A DNA stretch of 64,000 bases from Corallium rubrum (GCA_964035015.1 OZ036017.1:2500981-2564980); one strand, 5' to 3'; counted from the stretch's first letter, positions 10,954 to 22,882 are shown. Made by a program: numbers and translations. Notes: a model not told the origin generated them from the sequence alone.

Positions 10954-13054
10954 AAATACAAGTACAACTAGCGATCATATTAAAGCGGTAAATAGCGGCT
11001 TGCACGCTATTAAAAAGATGATGATGATAAATATCAGTGTTCAAAGGTGTTTCTCTGTGCTTTGGAGGGTTTATAAAATTGAACCACTCAATAAGTTGCA
11101 CAAACTCTGAATTCGAGTAAAAAAATCAGGCGCTATTTCGAATTTATCTTGCATTTACTTTAAATTGCATGCATAACGACATAATATTAAACCAGCACTT
11201 TGGAAACAAAAATTCAAGAGAGAAATAAACAGAATGAGATAAAAGAACTCAGTCTGAGGAGTTGAAAGGCGTCCTCCAGTGCACTTTTTCAGGCCTGTTC
11301 CAATCTGCTGTCATCTGCTGTCTCTCCCAAAGTCTAAATTTGTTTAAATTTTTATTTCCAATTTTTATTTTTTATTTGAGATAGTTAATATAAATGAAAA
11401 TATAAGGAAATTTTATATAACAATGAATAATAGATAGTTCGCAGTATGAAACTACCTGAAGTTCCTAAATAGTATATTTGACTGTTTAATCAGTGAGCTT
11501 TTATCATATGATAAATCACATGGTGCACTTTGCTTGAACGAATTTTTTTGTTGTTGTTGATCGTTTGCACGATTTTTTGTATCTACTGCGCATGCGCGAG
11601 TAGATACAGTTAAGTAAGTTAAGTTAACAAAAGAATGCCTTCGGAGCCAATCAAAACATAGAATTAAACGATTGACTGACGACAAACCGCGGAAGCCAAA
11701 ATTGTAAATCAAGTACTTCATGTAAGTCAATGCTATGGCAGCATGGAGCGAAATCAGTTCAAGGAGCGAGAATATTTATTTCAAGAATAGAAGTTTATGT
11801 GATGTACTATAGACGTTGTTGGAATGATGATAAGTTTTTGAAAGCCTCTTATTAATAGTCTTTGGACAATTTCATATTCAGACGAGGCCATTTATATGGC
11901 CAACATGTTTACATGTATTCAGCAGTCTGATCGAGCTTTGTAAACTGACAAGGCTGTGTATTGCTGAACAGAAATGAAATTTTCTTCTAAGAAAACAAAA
12001 CTAGCTTCATGATCAAGCAACAATGTGCAAAACCTGTGGTAGTCCACGAGTGAAATTATTATGCTATTAAATAAGATTGTACAATAGTCAAATGTCAGTG
12101 ACAGGCTAGGTAGAGAGTCAGAGTGTGAAACCGAAACGGCAAGTCTTTATATTTATAATGGGGTAATTAAATTGTGTGCTGCAGTTGTCAATGTCATGCA
12201 AAAATTTATGACATGAATGCCAAATATTTATTCTACCTTTTACTGCATGCATGCATAGTACAGTATACGTCTACTCTTGAAGAACAATTAATGTATAGTT
12301 GCTTTTATAATTTTGATGACAATTGCTGGAGATCTAGCTTCGTTCACAACTTCATTATTTCTAAACTTTACAGCAGTCATACTTCAGATGCTTGTTATCT
12401 CAAACGATTTTCCTTTACCTACCAACTGGATTGCATTATTATTTGACAAATTGTTGCAACAAAGTTATTTAAATACTTTAGTCAAATTTTGTGAGTTATT
12501 GGTGTACTGTACTGTACTGTATTAAAATTTGATTGGCCTACTAAACAATAACCATACTTTATTACCATAGGTTTTAAATAGTACCATAGCTTTAATAGTC
12601 AAGCTATTATCACACTGGCGTTGTAATTTTTCCAAAAAAACGTTGTCTAAGTCCTGCCTCTCACCACAAGGACCTAAGTGAAGCCCAATTTGACTGAGTT
12701 AATATTTGAATGAGTTAATATTTGAATGGGTGACCATGCCCATATCTGCATGGGCTTGGGACTCATGTTTCTGTGCCGGATATGAGTAGTGTTGTTTAAT
12801 ACTGCTCAACCTCCTGTGCTTTGCTGGCATTACTCTGAGTTCCTTCTTAAGGTAAAAACACAGCATGGCTAGCATCAACAAAAATCTTGTTCAGCTCTGA
12901 ATACAAGGTCACTACAAGTACATACAGTAAGTACAACATTGTTTTTACCATAGTAGCTATAGGCATGATTGAACGCAGTAGATACATGCATGTCTAGACA
13001 TGCCAGTTTTTTTTCTTTATCATTTTCCTTGCGTGAATTTTTTTTTGGTAATTG

Positions 13055-13055
<1 letters not shown>
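10954..13055. other. gene-less, AT-rich stretch
   Basis: No gene is supported in these 2.1 kb. Open frames here are short, AT-driven and lack recognisable motifs or good splice signals. Small local features are a GCCCAT/ATGGGC hairpin near 12738 and a short GTACT run near 12505. Confidence 0.5.

Positions 13056-13104
<49 letters not shown>
13056..13104. repeat. (CA)n microsatellite
   Basis: About 24 CA dinucleotides. Confidence 0.97.
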
Positions 13105-13109
<5 letters not shown>

Positions 13110-13199
13110 TTTCTAATGGTCCACCCCTAACTAGCTACAGATAATTTTTGATATTTTGTAGGTGGCAAGACATCAAGAATTGTCTGTAGGTTTTTAGCC

Positions 13200-13330
13200 A
13201 ATCACTGTATCAGTATTAGTGTCCCCTAGCCGGGCGACGGGACGAAGGCCCGGAGCGCGGTGAGGGTGCTAATCTCGACACACGTGGAGTCCATTTTACA
13301 CGCGTGTAGAAAAAGCGAGGTAGACGAAAT
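13200..13330 (-). repeat. GC-rich dispersed repeat end (copy 1)
   Basis: On the minus strand this carries TGGACTCCACGTGTGTCGAG followed by GATTAGCACCCTCACCG and GGGCCTTCG. The same block is found on the plus strand at 32655-32760, 35735-35825 and 35880-35930. GC content is much higher than in the surroundings, and GGGCCTTCGGCCC in other copies is a perfect hairpin. It marks the end of the dispersed repeat family described at 31.6-35.9 kb. Confidence 0.65.
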
Positions 13331-13829
13331 CTGGGAAATAGTTTATTTATTTATTTATAACTATTATTTATCATTTGCGTCCTAGTGAAATCTGAGTTCA
13401 GAGTTCAGACATATATTTATTCAGCAGGCGGCATTAGCATATTTCACGCTTGCCAGGAGTTTTTATATGAATTTGAAACTCAAAGGATCAATTGATCCTT
13501 AAGCCCAGGTTTAGTTCAACGTTAAATTGGATCTTTCTTTTCATGATTTTGAAATGAATACTGTTTTCAAAGTATTGTTAGTCTCGATATCTTGCCCTGA
13601 TGAGATATATTTTAACGGCGTGTTCGTGAAATATGATCTCAGGTTGTCGGTTGATGACATATAATTTTACTAAATTAAAATGCCCAATATTACTTATAAT
13701 ATTTTAGTTAGCTTTGTAAGTATATAATTCTGTATAATTTTCTCAATAAAGTTTAAGAAACATCCAATTTGGACAAAATATTTTGCAATAATGATAAAAT
13801 GTGGCATTAAAAATATGTCTTAAAAGTTT

Positions 13830-13992
13830 CAACAGTTTGCCCAAATGTGTTGTCAGATCGCGGGAAATGCCATTTTAGAGACCCCAATTTCAAAAATTTC
13901 CCGGGGGGGGGGGGGGGGCATGCCCCCGCACCCCCCTAGATTTGTGGACCATAACTTTGACTGACGTTTTCAAAATCCTAAATCCGCCCCTG
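13830..13992. mobile_element. hAT-like MITE end
   Basis: Ends in CCGCCCCTG at 13992 (inverted CAGGGGCGG) and contains AATGCCATTTTAGAGACCCC, then a G-run, GCATGCCCCCG and CACCCCCCTAGAT. This interior matches the MITE at 25.36-25.64 kb. The far end is not clear. The TIR word CAGGGGCGGAT also starts a repeat at 63784. Confidence 0.55.
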
Positions 13993-13997
13993 TTATA

Positions 13998-14221
13998 TAT
14001 ATGTTTGGTACGGTGTCACGCGATACAATAGTTGGACGCTGGTGGCTGGCGACGAAGAAAACTATTAAATCTGTCAGTATTTTGCTTTCGTTTAACGAAA
14101 TGGAGCCTGCTCTATTTAAATAATAAAAGAGAACAACGAAGAAAAGGATACAAACAGCCGGTTTAATATATCTTGAAGCGAAACCAGAGAACCTGAAGAA
14201 ACCAAACCGTATGGTAAACAA
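13998..14221 (-). CDS. short type II membrane ORF within a repeated unit
   Basis: The 14221 start opens about 75 residues: a basic N-terminus (MFTIRFGFFRFSGFASRY) followed by a hydrophobic anchor KPAVCILFFVVLFYYL and then a polar segment. This is the layout of a signal-anchor protein such as a Golgi glycosyltransferase N-terminus, but no catalytic domain is present and the frame runs into a MITE end. A diverged copy of the same sequence lies on the plus strand at 32340-32640, where the frame is broken. It may be a captured first exon or simply part of a repeat. Function unknown. Confidence 0.35.
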
Positions 14222-14875
14222 AACTCGATCTGAATTGCAGTGGCTGTGGTCACTCAGTGGTCAAATCATTTTAAAGTTATAAACAGTAGGATTCTTGTTG
14301 TCTTAATAACCTAAACAATATACAGCTTCACGTTTTCTTGCTTTCCCTTTGCTCGTCCAAACCATAAGTCAGCTTAACTAAAACTAACTTAAAACACTTC
14401 CTTTGTAAGCTTATGTTGATGTTATTCATTAACTTTGCATGGGCTTTGGCAATTTCTTTTTGCTGTATTTTCAAATTTTCGACTGAAACGTGGTCTGTTT
14501 AATACTTCTTTCTGGGATCCGATTCTGCTGAATTGTTTTTATCTCAGATTTTATTATAAATGTAATTTTGAGCTGTTAATTTTTAATTCTGCCTTTGCAA
14601 AACATGTATACATTGCCACACAGGGAAGCCATAAGACATTTAAGTGCTTGCTAAAAATAATCCCTTTTGAATCCTAGATTTAAGTTTTGCTTTGATATGT
14701 TCAACTTTCATTAAATCAGTTAGTCATCCTATCCATAAATTCTATAATTATCTCGAGGATTATCATTTGATGCAATTGAGGTACCAGGCGGAAATCAAAG
14801 TCTGGTTAAAAAAATTATTGCCCAGCAAATTATTCTTAAAAGAGGCATTGTTGAATTCAAACAAGAAACCAATAG
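14222..14875. repeat. dispersed repeat body (copy 1, reverse)
   Basis: Upstream of the membrane ORF, words such as GAAAACGTGAAGCTGTATA near 14310 (reverse) match 32085 on the plus strand. This is the body of the dispersed repeat whose outer end lies at 15.69-15.83 kb. PLE-D has inserted between them. No further gene. Confidence 0.5.
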
Positions 14876-14900
14876 TCAAACATATTAAATTTTATTGAAC

Positions 14901-14938
14901 TGACGTTTCGTTACTGTCCAGTAACATCTTCAGAGTGA
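14901..14938 (-). ncRNA. hammerhead-like motif, PLE-D left arm
   Basis: Minus strand reads CTGAAGA, a GTTACTG/CAGTAAC stem, GAAAC, then GTC. It is a variant hammerhead core (CUGAAGA for CUGAUGA), the mirror of the right-arm copy. Confidence 0.45.
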
Positions 14939-15079
14939 AGGGAATAATTTACAGTGGTTGATTATAAATAACTTAACTGATACATAACTAGGTGGTGAAA
15001 GATGTGACAGAAATACTAATGAGGCGAGAAGCGAGAGATCGGAAATAAAACAAGAAAGGTTGACAGAAGTATAATAAAG

Positions 15080-15310
15080 ATGAATAACGACGCGTTGTAT
15101 ATCGGCGAAACAAGCCGACATTTACACGTCAGAGTTTCTGAACATATGGGCATCTCGCCTTATACAGGAAAAGCTCTATCCGTTTCTTTCCTCTCGGCAG
15201 TGCTTGTACACCATAAATTATCCGGTCACCCTATTTCTTTCGACGACTTTTCTGTTTTAGCTTCCGGTGCTTCTCCATTTGAAGTTCTTATATTCGGGAA
15301 AGTTTACTAA
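15080..15310 (+). pseudogene. GIY-YIG endonuclease fragment of PLE-D
   Basis: Encodes LYIGETSRHLHVRVSEHMG, a GIY-YIG module lacking the first strand, then a segment with HHKLSGHPISFDDFSVL, which matches the PLE-C endonuclease (HDTGHPVSFDDFKII). Only the last about 75 residues of the element protein remain. The start at 15080 is arbitrary. Confidence 0.75.
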
Positions 15311-15587
15311 TTTCAAAGATTAATCCATCTTTAAACAAAAACATTAAATCTTTTCCTCTATCTCTATTTTGATTGTTGTTTTTATATATATATATATACA
15401 TTTATAATTTTTTTTTTTTTTTTGGTTTGTCTCATTATTCATCTTTATTATACTTCTGCCAACCTTTCTTGTTTTATTTCCGATCTTTCGCTTCTCGCCT
15501 CATTAGTATTTTCTGTCACATCTTTCACCACCTAGTTATGTATCAGTTAAGTTATTTATAATCAACCACTGTAAATTATTCCCTTCA

Positions 15588-15625
15588 CTCTGAAGATGTT
15601 ACTGGACAGTAACGAAACGTCAGTT
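15588..15625 (+). ncRNA. hammerhead-like motif, PLE-D right arm
   Basis: Plus strand reads CTGAAGATGTTACTGGACAG then TAACGAAACGTC. Stem II is GTTACTG/CAGTAAC and the GAAAC box follows at once. Same variant core as in PLE-C (49.44 kb) and at 57.4 kb. Confidence 0.45.
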
Positions 15626-15689
15626 CAATAAAATTTAATATGTTCGATTATCATTTGTTTTAAAATCTGTTTGTTTTTATATTGGTTGT

Positions 15690-15830
15690 ATATCAGGAGT
15701 GCTTATTTTAAATCAGGGTGGGTGGGTGGGGGGTGTTTCAAAAAAACATTTAATAAAAGTGGGTGAGGAGTTGTTGCATTCATGTATTTCTAGTATAAAA
15801 AAAACCATTTATTGGAGGAGGCTGAGTATG
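15690..15830 (-). repeat. outer end of dispersed repeat (copy 1)
   Basis: On the minus strand this reads AGAAATACATGAATGCAAC followed by pyrimidine-rich CCACCC sequence and AAAATAAGCACTCCTGATAT. It matches 31645-31750, 33349-33420, 34379-34440 and 16945-17010. Confidence 0.65.
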
Positions 15831-15849
15831 GATCGAGCAAAGTAAAAGT

Positions 15850-15975
15850 ATACATGGTAAATTGCCGAGGTTTTTAGTAAAGGAGAACTACATCTTGAGT
15901 AGAACCCTTCATCAGTGAAATGTCAGTTTTCCGTTACTGAAGACCTCGGCAGTTTACCACATTTTCACTTTGCTC
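15850..15975. repeat. palindromic PLE-like terminal remnant
   Basis: GGTAAATTGCCGAGGT near 15857 is mirrored by ACCTCGGCAGTTTACC near 15944. CTTCATCAGTG (inverted CTGATGAAG) near 15909 and ACTGAAGACC near 15938 resemble hammerhead boxes, but no full core can be drawn. Probably an inverted pair of old Penelope terminal repeats. Confidence 0.4.
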
Positions 15976-15999
15976 TGTTCAAAACACTGCCTACGTATA

Positions 16000-16940
16000 C
16001 TTTTTTAGACTTAACTTATCTAACGAAGTCGAACGCTGATGCAAATAACATTCAATGAGCTCTCAATAATACTTCATATATCATACCAATGCGAATTTAT
16101 TAATTGCTTTATTACATGTATTATTTATTATTAGACGATTGACATCATTTGTCCAATATTTACTCGGGCTACCTTGGTAGCGCGAGTCTTAAGTTTCGGG
16201 GCCATTTGTTATTATTTTTTCCACACAAAATTGTGCAATATAATCCCCATCTATGGAGCCTATAGACTTCGAGTCTTCGATCACTTCGGAAATTCACCGA
16301 AAGTCATCTTCCTATTCTGTGGTTGTGTCAAACACTTCACTGATCAACCATATAAGCAACTTACTTGGAAAACCTACCAACAATTTGGTCAAAAGCAAAG
16401 CTGGTTTAAAAGAAATAACTCGCAAAACATCAACAGCTTAAAGCCTAAGATGCCTCGCTGGAAGCGAGTTCGGAACCGGGGATGTTGTGTCAATGAATCG
16501 CAGTGAAATGTTATTTTACTTAAGACCTCCAAATCTGCAAAATATTTCAAAATTTCTCCAAAATATACAAGAGAAACACAAAGAAGGTTTGTTCGTTAAG
16601 ATTGAAGACAGAAATTATGGACGAATTGCAAAAGACACGGAAATATGCATGCTGTATTTACATCAGTACATTTAATATGAGGGAAGCTTCAGTGAATAGA
16701 TACAAGAAACCAACGCCACAATATATTAAATCTACTGCTCATTGAGAAACGGCTTGCTGCTTAGTCCGACAACTACAAAACGCAAGTAATGTTGAACTGT
16801 TTGCACGCGTCTATAGATTAACACCGTGATGTTAGTTGCCAGTTCGCCAGCTGCGCCAATGTTTAGCCGGTCTTGTAACTCATTCAATCCAGCTTCACGG
16901 GGTTATCTAATGATCGCTTGAATCTACCGAATCTAGCACT
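16000..16940. other. gene-less stretch
   Basis: No supported gene. The open frames here are short and without motifs. Confidence 0.45.
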
Positions 16941-16944
16941 ACTA

Positions 16945-17335
16945 GAAATACATGATCGCAACAACCCCTCGCCCACTTTTAATATATACATTTTTGTAAA
17001 CCACCCCCATAAACCACCACCACCACCACCACCACACACACACTTTCTGGTTGTATTTTTGTTTTGTTTTTTATATTTAAGTCTATTATAGTTTTTATAT
17101 TTTTATATTTAGTCAATTATAATTTTAGTGTGTAATAATTTAACAGCCTGAAAAATTTTGAATAGAAACAGAGAAACCAAACAATATAACATCAAAGAAA
17201 ATTCATGCATGGCAAAGTTCATCTGTAGTCATGTATTGACACACCGATAGAGCATACAAAGTCAATATTAAAACAGAAACAATGAGATGAACCAAATAAC
17301 AAATATTCAAAATAGATAATAGTGGCCAAATAACA
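16945..17335 (+). repeat. dispersed repeat (partial copy)
   Basis: Starts AGAAATACATGATCGCAACA, includes CCA/CA-rich sequence near 17020-17045 and the later words TTCATCTGTAGTCATGTATT and GAGATGAACCAAATAACAAA. Both are in the same order as at 33349-33580 and 34379-34590. It breaks off where the BEL/Pao sequence begins. Confidence 0.6.
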
Positions 17336-17339
17336 AATG

Positions 17340-20300
17340 AGCATATTGAGGTAGTCAAGACTCATTACCCTCATCTTCCAGGGTTATGGTTCTCTGATGT
17401 TTGTGTGAACAAGGAAGAGTTTGAAATTGAAATTCTTATAGGGTCGAATTATACTTATGGTCTTTTCAAGTAGGGAGAACTATAAGGGGGGAGCATGATG
17501 AACCAGTCGCAGTCGAAACGAGTCTCGGTTGGGTGTTGTCAGGCCCATTGAAAGGTAGCAATGTGCAAAGCAAGCTAAGGATACAAATGTGGCTTTTGTT
17601 AGACAGGTGACTGTGAAAGAGAATGAAGAGTTGAGTAAATCGGTGCAAAGGCTATGGGATTTTGAGACTTTAGGAATTAGGGAGGGAAACGAGGTGCATG
17701 AGGCCTTGAAGGATGGAATTGAATTTACTGGTGAGAGGTACAAGGTGTCCTTACGTTGGAAAGAAGGGCATCCCGAACTCCAAAGTAATTACAGGAATAG
17801 TGTAAGGAGGTTAAAAGGGCAGTTAGACAAATTAAGAAAGGAACCAGAAATTCTTAGTGAGTATGACAGGATTATTAAGGAGCAGTGCGAGAAGGGAATT
17901 GTTGAGAAGGTCACTACACTTGATAGTACAGAACAGATACACTACCTTCCACATCATGTTGTTCCCAAAGAGGCAAAAACCACTAAGGTTAGGGTAGTGT
18001 ACGATGCTTCTGCAAAGGAAAGCAAGCAAAGTGCTTCATTAAATGATTGTTTTCATGTGAGACCAGCACTCACTCCATTGTTGTTTGAGATACTGCTAAG
18101 ATTTAGGAAAAAGAGAGTGGTTTTAGTGGGAGACATAGAAAAGGCTTTTCTAAATATAGAAGTTATTGTTAAACCGATAGTGTACAGGTTTTGTCGAGTT
18201 GTATTTGGGGTGAACAGTTCACCATTCCTTTTGAATGCAACACTGCAACACCATTTAGAAACATTCAAATATGTGGACCCTGAGTTTGTTAGAAAAATGA
18301 AAGAAGGGTTTTAGGTTGATGATCTTGTATCAGGTGATCAGACACCAGAGAAAACTTTTAAGTTGTATGAGGACGCAAAGGAAAGATTAGCAAGTGGTGG
18401 ATTCAGCTTGCGAAAGTGGATGAGTAATAGCAAGGAATTAATGGATAGGATTAGCTTACATGAGAAAGGGGATGAAGAGAAGGAAAATAGGGTTGATGAT
18501 CAGACGTACGTCAAGGCTAAACTTGGAGGAAAGGAAGGTATAAGAGCAGAGAAGGTGCTTGGACAGGAGTGGAATTGTCAGGCATATGCTTCGGTTTGAT
18601 TTAGGCAAATTAAGAGATAAGGCAAGAGACCAGGTTGCAACAAAGCGTAATGTCTTAAGTTTGTTAGCCAGTCTATTTGACCCACTAGGAATCATCTGAT
18701 CAGTCCAGTCATTGTTAGTGCAAAAATTTTGTTTCAAGAATTGTGTGTGGATAACGTTGGTTGGGATGATGAGTTGAGTGGTTGAGAGAAAGAGTCAATT
18801 GGAGAAGTGGTTGAAAGATCTGGAAGGTGTTGGTGAAGTTACAGTGCCAAGGTGTCTGTATGGTTTAGGTAAGGTACCTGTGAGGTGTTCTTTGCATGGG
18901 TTTGCTGATGCCGGTTTGAAGGCTTATTGTGCTGTCATTTATTTTGTCCGTCTGTCTGGCAACGGCATTCACACGGAAATGTTCACTTCTACAACTAGAG
19001 TTTCACTTAAAACCCCAGACTATCCCAAGGTTAGAATTGATGTCAGGTCGGATACTAGCTCAGCTTATGAACACAGTAAAGAAGGCATTGAATGAGAGTG
19101 TTGAGATTGTTGAAACTCATTTGTGGCTAGATAGCAAGACAGCACTCTGTTGGATAAACAACCAGGGAGAATGGAAGCAGTTTGTGAGGCATAGAGTGAA
19201 TGAAATTTTACGGTGGAGCAGAAAGGAAGAATGGGGCCATTGCCCAGGGAAGGAACTTCCAGCAGATACAGGGACAAGGGGCGCGTTGGGTTCTGAGTTG
19301 AAAGAGTCAAAATTGTGGTGGAACGAGCCCCCATGGCTAATGCAACCCAAGGAGGAATGGCCTCAAAAGGGAAAGCATGTAATTGTGAAAATACCAGAAA
19401 GCTTAGAAGAAGCAAGAAAGGTCTCAGTTTTTGCAGTGCAAGATGTAGAGGTGTTAGGTATCTCACGTATCATAGATATCAATCGGTACAGTAAGTTGGA
19501 TAAGTTGCTTAGAGTAACTTCATTAGTTTTTCGGTTTATATTTAATTTACGAGCTGAAAGAAGAGAGAAAGTGAAGAGGACATGTGAGGTTAGAACTGAA
19601 GAGATAGTTGAGGCCAAGAAAGAGTGGTTCAAGAAGTGCAGACAGAGTTGAAGGCTACTACAAGGTTTAAGACATTAGTCAAAAACTTAGGTATTGTTAA
19701 CCTTGATGGAATTATGAAGTGCAAGAGCAGGCTGGGGAATTCAGACTTAGATGTAGAAGTCAAGGAGCGAATAATTTTATCAGAAGATCATAGATTTACT
19801 CTGTTGGTGATTGAGCGTTGTCATGAGAGGGTGTATCATAGTGGGGTCAGGGGTACACTGGCAGAATTTAAGAACCAATTATTGGGTGCCAAGGGGTAGG
19901 CAAGTTGTAAAGAACGCTCTCAGTAAGTGCTCTGCTTGTCCTAGAATGCACGGTACGTCTTGTGGTGTGCCACCTGTGACAGCTCTTCCAGACTTTCGAG
20001 TGAGAGAAGTGGAACCTTTTTCAAAGGTTGGTGTGGATTTTGCTGGACCTTTGTTCATTAAAGGCGAGGCTGGTAAGATGGTAAAAGTCTACATTGCTTT
20101 ATTCCCTTGTTGTGTCACAAGAGCCATTCACTTGGACTTGACAACTGACTTGTCAACGACTGCGTTCATCCGTTGCTTGCGTAAATTTGCTGCAAGACGA
20201 GGTACTCCTAGTTTGATTATATCTGATAATGCAAAAACCTTTAAGGCTGCTAGCAAGATGTTGAGGAAATTAGGCAATGATCCTGATGTAGTAGCACACT

Positions 20301-20467
20301 TAACAAAAAACAGAATTGAGTGGAAATTTAATTTGGAAAGTGCGTCATGGTGGGGTGTGGTTTTTACGAGCGAATGGTGGGAAATGTTAAGCGAAAATGT
20401 TAAGCGATGTTTGCGGAAGGCGCTCGGAAATGCGAAGTTGAAATTTGACGAACTGACGCAATGTTAG
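17340..20467 (+). pseudogene. BEL/Pao retrotransposon pol (protease end, RT, RNase H, integrase)
   Basis: Segments in family order: protease end and linker (LPGLWFSDV, LIGSNYTYGLF at 17370-17470; DEPVAVETSLGWVLSGPL at 17495-17550), RT (17589-18600: LPHHVVPKE, VRVVYDASAKES, VLVGDIEKAFLNI, FGVNSSPFLLNATL), then the catalytic YVDD box where the tyrosine codon is TAG (18312), RNase H (18880-19300: LHGFADAGLKAY, LWLDSKTALCWI) and integrase (19811-20467: CSACPRMHG zinc-binding end, VGVDFAGPL, LIISDNAKTF). Frame changes occur near 18600, 18700, 18800, 19040 and 19880. Gag, the integrase C-terminus and LTRs are not seen. Decayed, not active. Confidence 0.92.
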
Positions 20468-20940
20468 CCTACTTGATGCCACACTTGACATTTTCCGAAG
20501 ACATCTCCGGCAAAGCGCTATTTTAGACATTGTACCATTTTGAATTTGTCAAGATCTCCAGTTAGAAAAACACTGGTATCTCCAAATTTCAAAACGTTAA
20601 GTAATTCTTGCCAGTGAGTTTACACTATCGTAATTTAACACAACGATATCATTTAATTTACGTTGCATTTTACCTTTAAACCGGATCTAGATCATCAAGA
20701 TGAAACTTGTTCAAGTACGTTTGAACTGTCGTTTGAGAGAACTCCCATTGCTGAAGCCTCGTCGCCAAAGCCAGGTAAATGATAGAATAAAGTTTATAAC
20801 TGAAAAAGCCAAGAAAGTATGCAAAATACCAACGTAGGCTAGGGAATGCTCTATAGAGACTATATTTTTGTTAAAGAAAATTTTTGATTATTTATGGATA
20901 CGTTTGATTCCATAGGTTCTATTATTAGCTAGGGGCCCTG
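20468..20940. other. gene-less stretch after BEL/Pao
   Basis: No coding sequence or LTR recognised. Confidence 0.45.
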
Positions 20941-20944
20941 ACTT

Positions 20945-21405
20945 TATAGCCGTGTTTACACGGCCACAATTTAAGCACGCTTAAGTTAAGCGTGCTTAAA
21001 ATGCGCCACCTTGGTGCATTTACACGGTCATTTAATAATCCCTTGCTAAAACACGTACACCATTATTCAACATGGCGGACGAGCTATATTTTTGGTTTTG
21101 GAAGCTTCGTATTGGTAGCGTGCGTCAAAGAACAACACAAGACATCGGTACGCGAGAAAGAATAATAGCTAAAAGAAGAAAGAAACAAAGGAACAAAGAA
21201 TAGCGAGATGTAAGATTCTACAGCAGGGCAAAAAAAAGCATTTTATCGTATTAATAACACCGTATTAATAGCAAGCGTTTTTCAATCCTGTTGCGTTTAC
21301 ACGGCCAAGTTAAGCGCGATTAACTGATCGTGCTCAGTTTAATCCACCTCCTTGAGGTGGTGCAAACTAATCGCGATTAATTTGGCTAGTATACTGTTTC
21401 GTGAT
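20945..21405. mobile_element. TIR element with TTTACACGG ends (Harbinger-like?)
   Basis: GTGTTTACACGGCCACAATT near 20952 and, inverted, GCGTTTACACGGCCAAG near 21290 lie at opposite ends. Internal hairpins include TTAAGCACGCTTAAG/TTAAGCGTGCTTAA and CCACCTCCTTGAGGTGG. Ends with a GTTTACACGG core are common in PIF/Harbinger-type MITEs, but the superfamily is inference only. Confidence 0.4.
21072..21203 (+). CDS. 43-residue basic ORF inside the TIR element
   Basis: ATG at 21072 opens MADELYFWFWKLRIGSVRQ and ends with the basic tail AKRRKKQRNKE before TAG at 21201. ATG lies in ATGGCGG, a good Kozak-like context (CAACATGG). It could be a leftover first exon of a Harbinger transposase or chance. 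No fold recognised. Confidence 0.2.
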   Translation: MADELYFWFWKLRIGSVRQRTTQDIGTRERIIAKRRKKQRNKE

Positions 21406-22585
21406 ACAGCGATACAACGATACAGGAAACTGGAACTGGAACCGAATGTTAATTTATCCTAGTTTATGCTAATTATTCAAATTACGCGTTATAAAGGTAC
21501 AAACTATTTCTCTTTTCCGGGGGGGAGTAGTTATATACTCCATGAGATACAAACTATTTCTCTTTTCAGGGGGGGTTAGTTGTTCTGAAGAAATACAATA
21601 TACTGTTTGAGTAATAATAAGGATATTAACCCTTTGAGACCTGAAAAGGACTTTTATCATTTTACTCTGGCTAACCCCTGACGACTTTACTCATCAACGG
21701 GAAAGCTCCAGGCTTTATTAAACGTTAAGGATAATCGCACGCAACGCCAAATTTTGACGCGTATAACTCTTTAAAGTCCGAGACGTTTCTCTTTGGTGAA
21801 TAAAATCGCATGCATGATGTTAGCCAGTATAAAATACTTAAAAACCCGCTATATATAAAGGGATAACGCGCCTAATTTGTCGCACGTTTGAGAGCAAGTG
21901 CACTAAGGCCAAGGGAAGTCTATTTCATGTAGCGCTTTTACAAGTATTATAATCATGCCGGTAATAGGATTTCATATCGATCGCAGTCTCGACGTCTTAC
22001 CGCGATTCACCTGACGGAAAACGCCACTGAATGAAGCGCGAAGAAAGACACTCCGCAAATGCTAAGCTTATGTATATGCATATGAATACAACACTTGTTC
22101 CTGTGTAAGGACAACAAACTGACCTGTCACTGTATACGAAAAAACATGAATAGACACTACCGCGCTGCATCAAGGCTGAGAGATTACTGCTAATATATTC
22201 AAGAAATACAAAGATTGCAAAAAAATATATAAAAAGTACAAATAATCTAGTAATAATAGTTACTAATATGTTAATGATATAAATAAAGAAATTGATACCT
22301 ATAGTGCATATCATATTTTTAAATAAGTAAATAGAAGTAATAATTAAGTATATCAAAATACTCGAACAACACAGAATTGTTAAAGCAGGCACGAGAAGTG
22401 CGAAAAAAACAACGTAAAATCTAAAGTTACATATCTACAAATTGCAAAATTACGTTTATAGGGGCTGAGGCGAGCCATCCACTTCAAAAGGGAGGGCGAG
22501 TGGGACTTTAGCCTCCTCAGTATTATTTCCTCAGTATTATTAAAAATAGGGTTAAAATGGCATAAAATTTGCTAAAGGAATTGAA
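21406..22585. other. gene-less, AT-rich stretch
   Basis: A tandem duplication of the motif TACAAACTATTTCTCTTTTC with a following G-run is present at 21499 and 21547. Otherwise nothing recognised. Confidence 0.45.
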
Positions 22586-22587
22586 AT

Positions 22588-22655
22588 ACTAGTCTCCTTC
22601 GCAGACCTTCTTATGGTGAGCCATAAGAAGGTCTGCGAAGAAGACTATTGAAATA
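22588..22655. repeat. near-perfect hairpin
   Basis: TAGTCTCCTTCGCAGACC and its complement pair across a 4-base TGAG loop, with one interruption. Stem of about 27 bp. Likely a MITE relic. Confidence 0.75.
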
Positions 22656-22882
22656 CACGCATCATTCTATTTAATAAATTAGCCCTTGCCACTCACCAGC
22701 CTATAGACTAGATCATGCGCTCGGTACATACACTTATATGAATAAAATAATAGAATGCACCAAGCACTCATTCTCATTTGTATTGTGAAATTCATTACTA
22801 ATTCATGAGTTTTGCTGCCAATCCAATTTCAGAAATTACGTCACATGTACACCCCTGTGAACCCCATACAAACTAAAACCAA

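Larger units (their letters stand above)
14876..15646 (+). mobile_element. Penelope-like remnant PLE-D with inverted terminal repeats
   Basis: Roughly 210-bp inverted repeats, 14877-15083 and 15428-15645, enclose a short GIY-YIG fragment. Each arm carries a hammerhead-like CTGAAGA...GAAAC motif. The reverse transcriptase is entirely missing, so this is a non-autonomous or heavily truncated copy of the PLE-C type, whose endonuclease shares the EHMGISP segment. A (TA)n and a T-run lie between body and right arm. Confidence 0.75.

Noticed and set aside
12174-12525. Overlapping 90- and 70-residue ORFs
   Set aside because: Two frames open over the same AT-rich stretch; nothing favours either.
19065-19632. 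Minus-strand ORFs opposite the BEL/Pao RNase H region
   Set aside because: Antisense shadows; the plus-strand frame carries the conserved motifs.
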